Positions 56,281 to 64,000 of a stretch of DNA of 64,000 nt are shown here, piece by piece (the stretch's first letter is position 1; each line of letters starts with the position of its first letter). The stretch comes from Peristeroidobacter agariperforans (GTDB lineage Bacteria; Pseudomonadota; Gammaproteobacteria; Steroidobacterales; Steroidobacteraceae): NCBI RefSeq assembly GCF_004138335.1, contig NZ_RYFW01000006.1, positions 62,001 to 126,000 on the forward strand, given 5' to 3'. Position numbers and translations under genes: made by a program. The notes below the pieces were generated by a model. The model saw only the letters and a list, made by a program, of their open reading frames with translations, made no database searches and had not been told where the DNA came from.

Positions 56281-56382
56281 CGGGTACATGGATGTACCCC
56301 GCCGCTGCAGGCGGCGGGCGAGCGGCACAAGTCTCGTCTTTTGCCGCCTCGCCACGAGGGTCGTGGCAGGATGCCCGATCCC
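56281..56382. repeat. Three-hairpin dispersed repeat, copy 2
   Basis: Same element as at 2127-2228. Stems are GGGTACAT/ATGTACCC, CCGCCGC-TGCAG-GCGGCGG and GCCACGA-GGG-TCGTGGC. The loop of the middle hairpin and the flanks of the third differ from copy 1 while the stems are kept. It fills the gap between the TonB receptor stop and the glucanase start. Confidence 0.8.
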
Positions 56383-56396
56383 GAGTTTCAAGATGC

Positions 56397-59291
56397 CTAG
56401 AAACTATACGACATTCCGACTTGGAATCGGCGACCCGGTTCGATCAACTCCGTCGGTTTACCGAAGGCCTCGTTGGTCGCACCCCCGAACGGGATGAAGC
56501 CGTTGTACGAGCGCGGATCGTAGTTCTCATAGTCGAACACGTTGAAGACCTCGCCAACGATGCTCAAAGCCTGCGAGCGGCCGAATTCGAAGCTCTTCTC
56601 CAGCCGGAAATCCAGGCTGCGATAAGCCCACGCGTCGACGCCCGGAATCAGGAACGAGTGTTTCGCAGGCCGGCCGGTAAAGTAGCGATATTGGATCTCG
56701 CCGGGGCCGGTGCCCTGCGATTGATCCGTGATCGTGTAACCCGTGCCCGAGCCTAAGGTCAACGTCGAGGACAACTTCATGTCCCACGGCAGCGCGACGA
56801 TGCCTGTCATCACGATACGGTGCCGCTCATCGCCGCTGGTGGGATGCCGGGGGAAATCGGAGACCAGCGGGTAGTCGAGACTGAACAGGTCGCCGCCCGT
56901 TTCCTCTGCCTCGCTGTAGGTGTACGCGAGCGTCATGCCCCACGGCGAAGCCTGGCTGTACGCCTTTTCCAGCGTCACGTACACGCCGTTGTACCAGGTC
57001 TGCTTGGCATCGCTGGACACCAGGATGTTGCCGAAGCCGCCGCTCACCGGCGCGCAGCAGCCCTCATCCGGCAGCGGACCGATCAAGCCATCGGGATTGC
57101 GGTTGCCGAAGATGTATGTGAAGCCGTGACGGCTGCGATTGCGAGCGAACGTGAGCGATGTCAGCCAGTCGTCGCCGAAGCGCTGACGCACGCCGAGGCT
57201 CGCTTGAATCGTTTCTGGAATGCGCGTCTCGCTGTCGATCAGAAAGATCTCCGGATTCGGCGCGACGCCCGAGGCGATCAACTGATTCAAACCCTCGACG
57301 CTGAGATAGGAGTCGTTCCACACGATCGTGGGCTGACCGTTGCGCGGCAGGCCGTCCTGCGAGAACTGGAACTTGCGCACGCCCCACTGCAAACGGAAGC
57401 GCTCATCGAGAATCTCGTTGTACAACACCCGATCGAAGTAACGACCCACGCCGCCGAAGATCACCGTGCGGTTGTCGTCGAACATATCGAACGAGAAGCC
57501 GAGGCGCGGCTGGATCAGGTCGGTCGGGCTGTCACGATCGTTGCCATCGGTGAAGTAACGATCCGGCACGTACTGAGAGGCGGCTGCGCGAATCGCGTCC
57601 GGCGTCACATAGTCCCTGCCGAGCAGATCGGTGTCATAGTCCCAGCGCACGCCGAGATTCAATGTCAGCCTCGGCGTGACCGACCAGTCGTCCTGGATGT
57701 ACAGACCGTATTGCGTGGTATCGCCCGACAGATCGGGATTGCCGGTGCCGTATTCCGCTTCGGCAGGGAACGAGAAGTTGCCGATCTCCGGACGGAACCG
57801 GAAGATGGGATTGGAGACCTGGAACTTCTGCACCTCGTAGTCGACCTGACTGATGCGCAAGCCGGTCTTCACCGAGTGACCGCCCAGCCACTCGAACTCG
57901 GTGAAGGTCAGGTCGTCCTTGAAGGTGAGCACCTCCTGGCCGATGTTCTGCTTGGTCGAGCCGCCGCCGATGCGAATGATGCCGACATACTCGCGGCCGA
58001 TCAGATCGTAGTTGACCGGCGTCGGATGCCATTCGTACTTCATGTACAGCAGCGTCGCTTCGTTGGTGAAGCTCTCGGCATCGTAGGTGTGGCCGAACTT
58101 GACGGTGCGCACCTCGTTTTGAATGTCGTTCGCGACCTCGTAACTGTTCTGGCCGCTGAAGTCCTTGATGTCGGATTCGTCGCGCAGGCTGAACGACAGA
58201 TCCATGGTCTGGTTGTACGTCGGCTGGAAATCGATCTTGCCGAAGAACAGATCCTCGCGGAACGGCTGCACGAACGAGCCTTCGTACTGACCGAAGATCG
58301 GCGCCGCCGCGGGATTGCCCAGTGTCACGCGCTCGGCGCGATCTTGATCGTTGCCCTCGTAAGCGACGAAGAAGTGCATCTTGTCCCTGATGATCGGGCC
58401 GCCGAACGACAGGCCGTATTGTTTGCGCTCGTACTCCGCCCTCGGCTCGCCGGGACGCGCGAAGTCATCCCTCGCGACCAGGCTCTTGTCCTGGTAATAG
58501 ATGAACGTGTCGCCGTGAAACTCGTTGGTGCCCGACTTCGTTTTAGCCGTGATGATGGCGCTGGACGCCTGTTCGTACTCGGCCTTGAAGTTCTGCGTGA
58601 TCACGCGGAACTCCTGCACGGCGTTCTGCGGAAACGGATTGCCGCGGCTCGAATCCTGACCGACGACGCCACCGTTGATCACCTGGTTCTTGTAGCTCAC
58701 GCCGTCGATATAGACGTTGACGGCGTTCGCGGTGAGCGCGCCCGCCTGGAATGTTTTCTCCGTGTCGCGATCGTTGATGCGCACGCCGGGCGCGAGCGCT
58801 GCGAAATTGAGGAAGTTGCGATTGCCCTGCGGCAGCGACTCGATCTGCTCGACGCTGATGTTGGTTGCGACTTCCGAGGTGCGCATGTCGACGAGCCGCT
58901 CGGCGGTCACCACGACTTCGTCGGTGAGCGCGACCGTTTCGGTCATCGCGTTCAAATCCAGATCGATCACTTGACCGATCGACACGCGTACGGCGCGCGC
59001 GGTGGGTTGAAAGCCTTCGCCTTCGATCTTGAGCTGATACGTGCCCGGCACCAGGCCGATCAATGCGTATGAGCCGTTGTCGTGCGTGGTTGCCTGCTTG
59101 GTGAAGCCGGTTTCTGAATTCGTGGCAATCACCTGTACGCCCGCCGGCACCGGGTTGCCATTTGCCAACACTCGGCCGCGCACGACCGCACTCGTAACTT
59201 GCGCTTCGACGATGCTCGGCGTGATCGCCGAGCCTGTCACAATCACAGACAAGCCCAGGGCCTGCAGAATCCCCCACCGCAACGTCTTCAT
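56397..59291 (-). CDS. TonB-dependent receptor with carboxypeptidase-regulatory-like domain
   Basis: 964 residues, outer membrane. Signal peptide, then a CarboxypepD-reg (SusC/Oar-like) domain at about 33-115 (VVRGRVLANGNPVPAGVQVI; GLVPGTYQLKIEGEGFQPTA). The plug starts near TDEVVVTAERLVDMRTSEVA, with ALTANAVNVYIDGVSYKNQV. The barrel ends RRFQVGMSYSF with the usual terminal Phe. Its place upstream of the glucanase and the sugar importer suggests it takes up large oligosaccharides across the outer membrane. Confidence 0.93.
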   Translation of the reverse strand: MKTLRWGILQALGLSVIVTGSAITPSIVEAQVTSAVVRGRVLANGNPVPAGVQVIATNSETGFTKQATTHDNGSYALIGLVPGTYQLKIEGEGFQPTARAVRVSIGQVIDLDLNAMTETVALTDEVVVTAERLVDMRTSEVATNISVEQIESLPQGNRNFLNFAALAPGVRINDRDTEKTFQAGALTANAVNVYIDGVSYKNQVINGGVVGQDSSRGNPFPQNAVQEFRVITQNFKAEYEQASSAIITAKTKSGTNEFHGDTFIYYQDKSLVARDDFARPGEPRAEYERKQYGLSFGGPIIRDKMHFFVAYEGNDQDRAERVTLGNPAAAPIFGQYEGSFVQPFREDLFFGKIDFQPTYNQTMDLSFSLRDESDIKDFSGQNSYEVANDIQNEVRTVKFGHTYDAESFTNEATLLYMKYEWHPTPVNYDLIGREYVGIIRIGGGSTKQNIGQEVLTFKDDLTFTEFEWLGGHSVKTGLRISQVDYEVQKFQVSNPIFRFRPEIGNFSFPAEAEYGTGNPDLSGDTTQYGLYIQDDWSVTPRLTLNLGVRWDYDTDLLGRDYVTPDAIRAAASQYVPDRYFTDGNDRDSPTDLIQPRLGFSFDMFDDNRTVIFGGVGRYFDRVLYNEILDERFRLQWGVRKFQFSQDGLPRNGQPTIVWNDSYLSVEGLNQLIASGVAPNPEIFLIDSETRIPETIQASLGVRQRFGDDWLTSLTFARNRSRHGFTYIFGNRNPDGLIGPLPDEGCCAPVSGGFGNILVSSDAKQTWYNGVYVTLEKAYSQASPWGMTLAYTYSEAEETGGDLFSLDYPLVSDFPRHPTSGDERHRIVMTGIVALPWDMKLSSTLTLGSGTGYTITDQSQGTGPGEIQYRYFTGRPAKHSFLIPGVDAWAYRSLDFRLEKSFEFGRSQALSIVGEVFNVFDYENYDPRSYNGFIPFGGATNEAFGKPTELIEPGRRFQVGMSYSF

Positions 59292-59400
59292 GGCTGTCCC
59301 GTCCTTCTGTCAGGAATGTTCTGCAACGAATCTGCGCCGAAAGAGTTCCGACGTGTTGTCGGAGTGCAACTTTAGAAAAAAAGTGCGGTAGGAAAAAGCT

Positions 59401-60675
59401 TCAATCGAGCTGATCGCGCGCACGCTCGCGCACGATGAACAGCACCACGCAGGTGATCAGCAAGGCAAGCGCGGCATACGAAGAAACCGCAAGAGGCGTG
59501 CCGAATCGTTGTAACAGTGCGGTAGACACCATGGGTGCGATGCCACCGCCGACTATACCGGCCAATGTATAGGCGAGCGACGCGCCGGCGTAGCGCACGC
59601 GTGTAGGAAACTGTTCAGCTATGAAGGCCGCCTGCGGCCCATACATCATCGCGTGCACAGTCAGCGCGACGACGATCGCGAGCACGATGAGCGCGGGCTG
59701 TCTGGTTTCGAGCAGCGGAAAGAATGCAAACATCCAGATCAGCCCGAGCACGGCGCCGGAGCCATACACGACGCGTCGACCCCAGCGATCCGACAATCCC
59801 CCGAACCATGGAATGGTGAGCGCATTGACGACGCCACCCAGCGACAGTGCTGTCAATGCCAGCGTGCGTGACAGACCTAGAACAGTTGTTAAGTAGCTCA
59901 GCGAGAACGCCACCGCCAGCGAGTACAACACATCGGGGCCGATACGCACGCCGCCGCCCACGACCAGACTCCGCCAGTGGCCACGCACGACTTCGCTGAT
60001 CGGCGCCTGCGCTTTCGAGTGCAGCTTCTCGATCTGCTTGAACAGCGGCGTCTCGTCCACACCGACCCGAATCCACAAACCAAACGCCACCAGCGCAACG
60101 CTTGCGAAGAACGGCACACGCCAGCCCCATGCGAGGAACTCATCCGGCGTCAGCAGCAAGGTGATCAATGCAATCGAGCCGGTCGCCAGCAGTGTTCCAA
60201 GCGATGGGCCCATCTGCGCCCACGACGCATTCCGCCCGCGGCGCTGAGGATCACCGTGCTCCACACTCAGCAACACCGCGCCTGCCCACTCCCCGCCCAG
60301 CGCAGCACCCTGAATGAATCGCAGCACAACCAGCATGATCGGGCTGGCGATGCCGGCGGTCGTATAGATCGGCAACAGCCCCATCAACCCGGTCGTCACA
60401 CCCATCAGCAGCAATGTCGCGACCAGGACGAAGCGCCGGCCATAACGATCGCCGAGGTGCCCGAAGATCACTCCACCGACCGGTCGCGACAGATAACCGA
60501 CTGCAAACGTCGAAAACGCGAGCAATGTCCCGGAGAGCGGATCGAAGGAAGGAAAGAACAGCTTGTTGAAGACGAGCGCGGCCAGCATGTTGTAGACCGC
60601 GAAGTCGTAGTACTCGAGCGTCGTGCCAACGATGCTCGCGGTCGCCAACCGGCCTGCTGCCGGCCGCTCAGCCAA
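59401..60675 (-). CDS. MFS transporter, metabolite:H+ symporter (MHS) type
   Basis: 424 residues, 12 membrane segments. MHS hallmarks are ASIVGTTLEYYDFAVYNMLA at the N terminus, GHLGDRYGRRFVLV in loop 2-3 and RFIQGAALGGEWAGAVLL. The TTG at 60675 is used because GGGAGG lies nine bases before it and no ATG fits; it overlaps the 5-oxoprolinase stop by 8 bp. Co-translation with that enzyme suggests uptake of 5-oxoproline or a related acid. Confidence 0.9.
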   Translation of the reverse strand: MAERPAAGRLATASIVGTTLEYYDFAVYNMLAALVFNKLFFPSFDPLSGTLLAFSTFAVGYLSRPVGGVIFGHLGDRYGRRFVLVATLLLMGVTTGLMGLLPIYTTAGIASPIMLVVLRFIQGAALGGEWAGAVLLSVEHGDPQRRGRNASWAQMGPSLGTLLATGSIALITLLLTPDEFLAWGWRVPFFASVALVAFGLWIRVGVDETPLFKQIEKLHSKAQAPISEVVRGHWRSLVVGGGVRIGPDVLYSLAVAFSLSYLTTVLGLSRTLALTALSLGGVVNALTIPWFGGLSDRWGRRVVYGSGAVLGLIWMFAFFPLLETRQPALIVLAIVVALTVHAMMYGPQAAFIAEQFPTRVRYAGASLAYTLAGIVGGGIAPMVSTALLQRFGTPLAVSSYAALALLITCVVLFIVRERARDQLD

Positions 60676-63600
60676 AGCCGCCGCCTCCCGGCGTCTGAAT
60701 CACGAACACGTCGTCCTGGTCGAGCTGCGCGGTGTGTGTAGCGCCGAAGTGCTCGACTGTGCCGTCGGCGTGTTCGATCCAATTCTTGCCGACCTGCGCG
60801 GGATCGCCGCCGTTCAGGCCAAAGGGCGCAACGGCGCGATGATTGGCGAGGATGTTCGCCGTCATCGGCTTCAGAAAACGCACGCGACGTTCGACGCCAT
60901 TGCCCCCTTTGTGCCGCCCTGCACCGCCCGAGCCCTGCCTGATGCTGAACGCATCCAGCCGCACCGGGAAGCGCCACTCCAGCACTTCAGGATCGGTGAG
61001 CCGCGAGTTCGTCATGTGCGTCTGAACCGCATCCGTACCGTCGAAATCCGGCCCGGCTCCGGAACCGCCTGCAATGGTCTCGTAGTACTGATGCTGGCCA
61101 TCGCCAAACGTGAAGTTGTTCATCGTGCCCTGGCTCGCGGCGAGCACGCCCAGCGCGCCATACAAGCAGTCGGTGACGACTTGCGAAGTCTCGACATTGC
61201 CGGCAACAACGGCGGCGGGCGGCTGCGGATTCAGCATGGAACGCGGCGGCACGATGATGTTCAGCGGCTTCAGGCAGCCGGCATTCATCGGAATCTCATC
61301 GACCACCAAGGTTCGGAATACATACAGAACGGCGGCGCGTGTGACTGACACCGGGGCATTGAAGTTATTCGACTGTTGAGCGCTCGTGCCGGCGAAGTCG
61401 ATGGTCGCTGAACGCGTCTGCGTATCGATATGGATGGACACCTTGACGCGTGCGCCGTTGTCCATCGCATACTCGAACTCGCCGTCGTGAAGCGCGTCGA
61501 TGACACGTCGGACGGCTTCCTCGGCGTTGTTCTGCACGTGCTGCATGTAGGCCTGAACGATCGGCAGGCTGAAATGCGAGACCATCGCTTCGAGCTCGGC
61601 AGCGCCCTTCTGGCACGCGGCTACTTGGGCGCGCAGGTCCGCGAGGTTCTGCTCGACGTTGCGGGCGGGATATTTGCTCGAGGTGAGCAGCTTGCGCATC
61701 TCTGCTTCGAGGAATACGCCATTCGCGACGAGCTGCACATTGTCGAGCAGCACGCCCTCCTCCTCGATGTGCGTCGAGTTCGCCGGCATCGAGCCAGGTG
61801 TCGAGCCGCCGATGTCGGCGTGATGGCCTCTCGCGGCGACGAAGAACGTCGGTTGTTTCGAGTCGGCGATGAAGACCGGCATTACGACGGTGACGTCCGG
61901 CAGATGCGTACCGCCGGCGTAGGGGGCATTCAGGACGAAAACGTCGCCTGGTCGCATCGTGGTCGTGCGCCGGCGCAGAATCTCCTGGACCGATTCACCC
62001 ATGGAACCCAAATGCACGGGCATGTGAGGAGCGTTCGCGATCAGGTGGCCGGCTTCATCGAAGAGCGCGCAGGAGAAATCCAGGCGTTCTTTGATGTTTA
62101 CGGAAGTTGCCGTGTTGGCGAGCGTCACACCCATCTGTTCGGCGATGGCCATGAAGAGGTTGTTGAACACCTCGAGCAGGATGGGGTCGGCCTGCGTGCC
62201 GATCGCATGCTCACGGCGCAGCGGCTGCACTCTTCGCAACGTTAGATGATCCAGCGCCGTGACTTCGGCTTGCCAACCGGGCTCGATCACGATGGTCGTG
62301 TTTCTTTCTCGGATCACAGCCGGGCCGGTCAGCTTCGCGCCCGGCAGCAGTGACGTGCGTTCGAAGAATGGCGTTGAATGCCAGGCGTTCTCGAAGTAGA
62401 CCGGGCGAGAGTCGATCGGTGTGGGCAGTGTCGCGGCCGATGCGACGTTGGTTGCGCGCGTTGGCGCCTGATGTGATGCGCCGATCGCCTCGACGGTGAT
62501 CGATTCGATGACCAATGCGCGCCCGGACATCAAGAATCCATAGCGTTGCCGGTACTCGTCATAGAAACGTGCGGCCAGCTGCGAGCTCGGGCCGTGCTTG
62601 GTTTCTGCTTCCGGCGATAGCAGCAACGTGCTGTCCGTGCCTGCGTACTTGATCGCTAGCTTGCGCTCGACGCGAATGCGTTCGAGCGGCACGCCCTGCG
62701 TTAGCAGGGTCTCGCGGGCGGCGGATTCCAGCGTGGCGAATGCAGACTCCAGGCCGGCGAGCACGTCATCGCGCAACTCCGCCTCGACCGCCTGCTGCTT
62801 CATCGAGGTCACATCAGCGAGCCCGATACCGTAGGCCGAGAGCACGCCGGCCAAGGGATGGATGTAAACCGTCTGCATTCCCAGTGCGTCGGCCACCAGG
62901 CAGGCATGCTGGCCGGCCGCGCCGCCGAAGCACACGAGCGTGTACTCAGTAACGTCGTGGCCGCGTTGTACGGAGATCTTCTTGATGGCGTTCGCCATGT
63001 TCTCGACTGCGACCCGAATGCAGCCGGCCGCGATACTCTCCGCACTATGTATGGCCGCTTTACCCGCAACGCTCGAGGTCCCTGCCGAGCCTGCGGCCAT
63101 CTGAGCTGCCAGCGCTGAGAAGCTGGCCTCGACTACAGCGCCATCGAGCGGCTGATTCCCCTCCGGTCCGAACACCGCCGGAAAGAACTCCGGCTGAATC
63201 CTTCCCAATAGAACATTCGCATCCGTCACCGTCAGCGGCCCGCCGCGACGATATGCAGCAGGGCCAGGATCTGCGCCCGCCGACTCCGGCCCGACCCTCA
63301 ACCTCACACCATCAAATCGACAAACGGAGCCACCACCGGCCGCGACGGTATGAATCTGCATGATCGGCGCTCGCAACCGCACGCCCGCCACTTCGGTATC
63401 GAACGCACGCTCGTACTCACCGGCGTAATGAGCAACATCCGTCGACGTACCGCCCATGTCGAAGCCGATGATCTTCCCGAATCCTGCCTCGCTCGCCGCC
63501 CGAACAGCCCCGACGATGCCACCGGCGGGCCCCGACAAAATCGCGTCTTTCCCTTGAAACTGGCGCGCATCCGTCAGGCCACCCGACGACTGCATGAACT

Positions 63601-64000
63601 GCAATCGCACACCCGGCAATTGCGACGCCACCTGCTCCACGTATCGTCGCAACACCGGCGACAAGTAGGCATCGACAACCGTCGTATCGCCACGAGACAC
63701 CAGCTTCATCAACGGGCTGACTTCGTGCGACACCGACACTTGCGAGAATCCAATCCGGCGTGCGAGCTCGCCAAGCTGTCGCTCATGCTCTGCATAGCGA
63801 TAACCGTGCATCAACACGATTGCGCAGCTGCGCACACCGCGAGCGAAAACCTCGCGCAGCGACTTCTCCGCCGACGCCGAATCCAACTCGCGAACGACAC
63901 TGCCATCAGCAGCGATACGCTCGTCGATCTCGACGACTTCTTCATAGAGCAACGACGGCAATTCGATGTGCCGCACGAAAAGCTTGGGCCGGTGCTGATA
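60668..64000 (-). CDS. 5-oxoprolinase (HyuA-HyuB fusion), 5' end outside the window
   Basis: ATP-dependent opening of 5-oxoproline (pyroglutamate) to glutamate; about 1110 residues are present, and the frame is open to the window edge, so roughly the first 100-150 residues are missing. The HyuA/oxoprolinase-A half has [39 protein letters not shown] and [13 protein letters not shown]. The HyuB half starts near [20 protein letters not shown] and has [19 protein letters not shown] and [17 protein letters not shown]. It ends QTPGGGGFG, the usual tail. Related hydantoinases have the two halves as separate genes. Confidence 0.93.
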   Translation of the reverse strand, partial: YQHRPKLFVRHIELPSLLYEEVVEIDERIAADGSVVRELDSASAEKSLREVFARGVRSCAIVLMHGYRYAEHERQLGELARRIGFSQVSVSHEVSPLMKLVSRGDTTVVDAYLSPVLRRYVEQVASQLPGVRLQFMQSSGGLTDARQFQGKDAILSGPAGGIVGAVRAASEAGFGKIIGFDMGGTSTDVAHYAGEYERAFDTEVAGVRLRAPIMQIHTVAAGGGSVCRFDGVRLRVGPESAGADPGPAAYRRGGPLTVTDANVLLGRIQPEFFPAVFGPEGNQPLDGAVVEASFSALAAQMAAGSAGTSSVAGKAAIHSAESIAAGCIRVAVENMANAIKKISVQRGHDVTEYTLVCFGGAAGQHACLVADALGMQTVYIHPLAGVLSAYGIGLADVTSMKQQAVEAELRDDVLAGLESAFATLESAARETLLTQGVPLERIRVERKLAIKYAGTDSTLLLSPEAETKHGPSSQLAARFYDEYRQRYGFLMSGRALVIESITVEAIGASHQAPTRATNVASAATLPTPIDSRPVYFENAWHSTPFFERTSLLPGAKLTGPAVIRERNTTIVIEPGWQAEVTALDHLTLRRVQPLRREHAIGTQADPILLEVFNNLFMAIAEQMGVTLANTATSVNIKERLDFSCALFDEAGHLIANAPHMPVHLGSMGESVQEILRRRTTTMRPGDVFVLNAPYAGGTHLPDVTVVMPVFIADSKQPTFFVAARGHHADIGGSTPGSMPANSTHIEEEGVLLDNVQLVANGVFLEAEMRKLLTSSKYPARNVEQNLADLRAQVAACQKGAAELEAMVSHFSLPIVQAYMQHVQNNAEEAVRRVIDALHDGEFEYAMDNGARVKVSIHIDTQTRSATIDFAGTSAQQSNNFNAPVSVTRAAVLYVFRTLVVDEIPMNAGCLKPLNIIVPPRSMLNPQPPAAVVAGNVETSQVVTDCLYGALGVLAASQGTMNNFTFGDGQHQYYETIAGGSGAGPDFDGTDAVQTHMTNSRLTDPEVLEWRFPVRLDAFSIRQGSGGAGRHKGGNGVERRVRFLKPMTANILANHRAVAPFGLNGGDPAQVGKNWIEHADGTVEHFGATHTAQLDQDDVFVIQTPGGGGFG

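Noticed and set aside
56820-59072. A 750-codon plus-strand frame over the TonB receptor
   Set aside because: Antisense shadow; the minus-strand frame has a signal peptide, a plug and a proper C-terminal Phe.

Overview
The window is GC-rich, gene-dense chromosomal DNA from a gammaproteobacterium. Several features point to the Xanthomonadales/Nevskiales/Steroidobacterales side of the class: a fused aspartate kinase-diaminopimelate decarboxylase, a copL-copA-copB copper operon, a his operon headed by a TrpR-family regulator, a MetX-MetB methionine route and many TonB-dependent receptors. This placement is inferred from gene content only. I see no phage, insertion sequence, CRISPR array, tRNA or rRNA.

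Layout. 1-9.1 kb: 5' part of uvrC, a family-5 uracil-DNA glycosylase, a dispersed three-hairpin repeat, the glyoxylate shunt (aceA, aceB) with a divergent LysR regulator, rluE, an EamA exporter and an M17 aminopeptidase. 9.1-14.8 kb: ilvC-ilvE-leuC-leuD-leuB behind a clear attenuator, with a leader peptide rich in Val, Ile and Leu followed by a terminator. 14.8-15.1 kb: a probable free-standing structured RNA. 15.1-19.5 kb (minus strand): a crotonase, a nitronate monooxygenase, then metX-metB under a SAM-I riboswitch. 19.6-27.2 kb: a TrpR-family regulator with its palindromic operator and the full hisGDCBHAF(IE) operon; hisF appears to start at ATT. 27.4-32.2 kb: an unusual cassette of an unrecognised protein, a FecR-like protein with a novel N-terminal domain, and a TonB receptor with an STN domain, with no sigma factor. 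32.2-36.6 kb: a decayed DUF4198-like gene, copB, copA and copL on the minus strand, and a divergent EF-hand protein.

36.8-46 kb: a membrane Ser/Thr kinase with a TPR-like tail, the lysC-lysA fusion, a small acidic protein, a SAM hydroxide adenosyltransferase, a MaoC hydratase, glyA behind a ZTP riboswitch, and a 254-bp unit bounded by long inverted repeats. 46-59.3 kb: a carbohydrate locus with an ABC importer (ATPase, two permeases, binding lipoprotein), a GH1 beta-glucosidase, a secreted GH144-like glucanase, a large discoidin-domain hydrolase and a SusC/Oar-like TonB receptor; together these suggest use of a beta-glucan, perhaps beta-1,2-glucan. 59.4-64 kb: an MHS-type transporter overlapping a 5-oxoprolinase that runs off the end.

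The most notable theme is RNA-level control of biosynthesis: a peptide attenuator (ilv-leu), a SAM-I riboswitch (met), a ZTP riboswitch (glyA), and a possible copL-coupled release of the copA ribosome-binding site, plus one unassigned structured RNA and a duplicated three-hairpin repeat.
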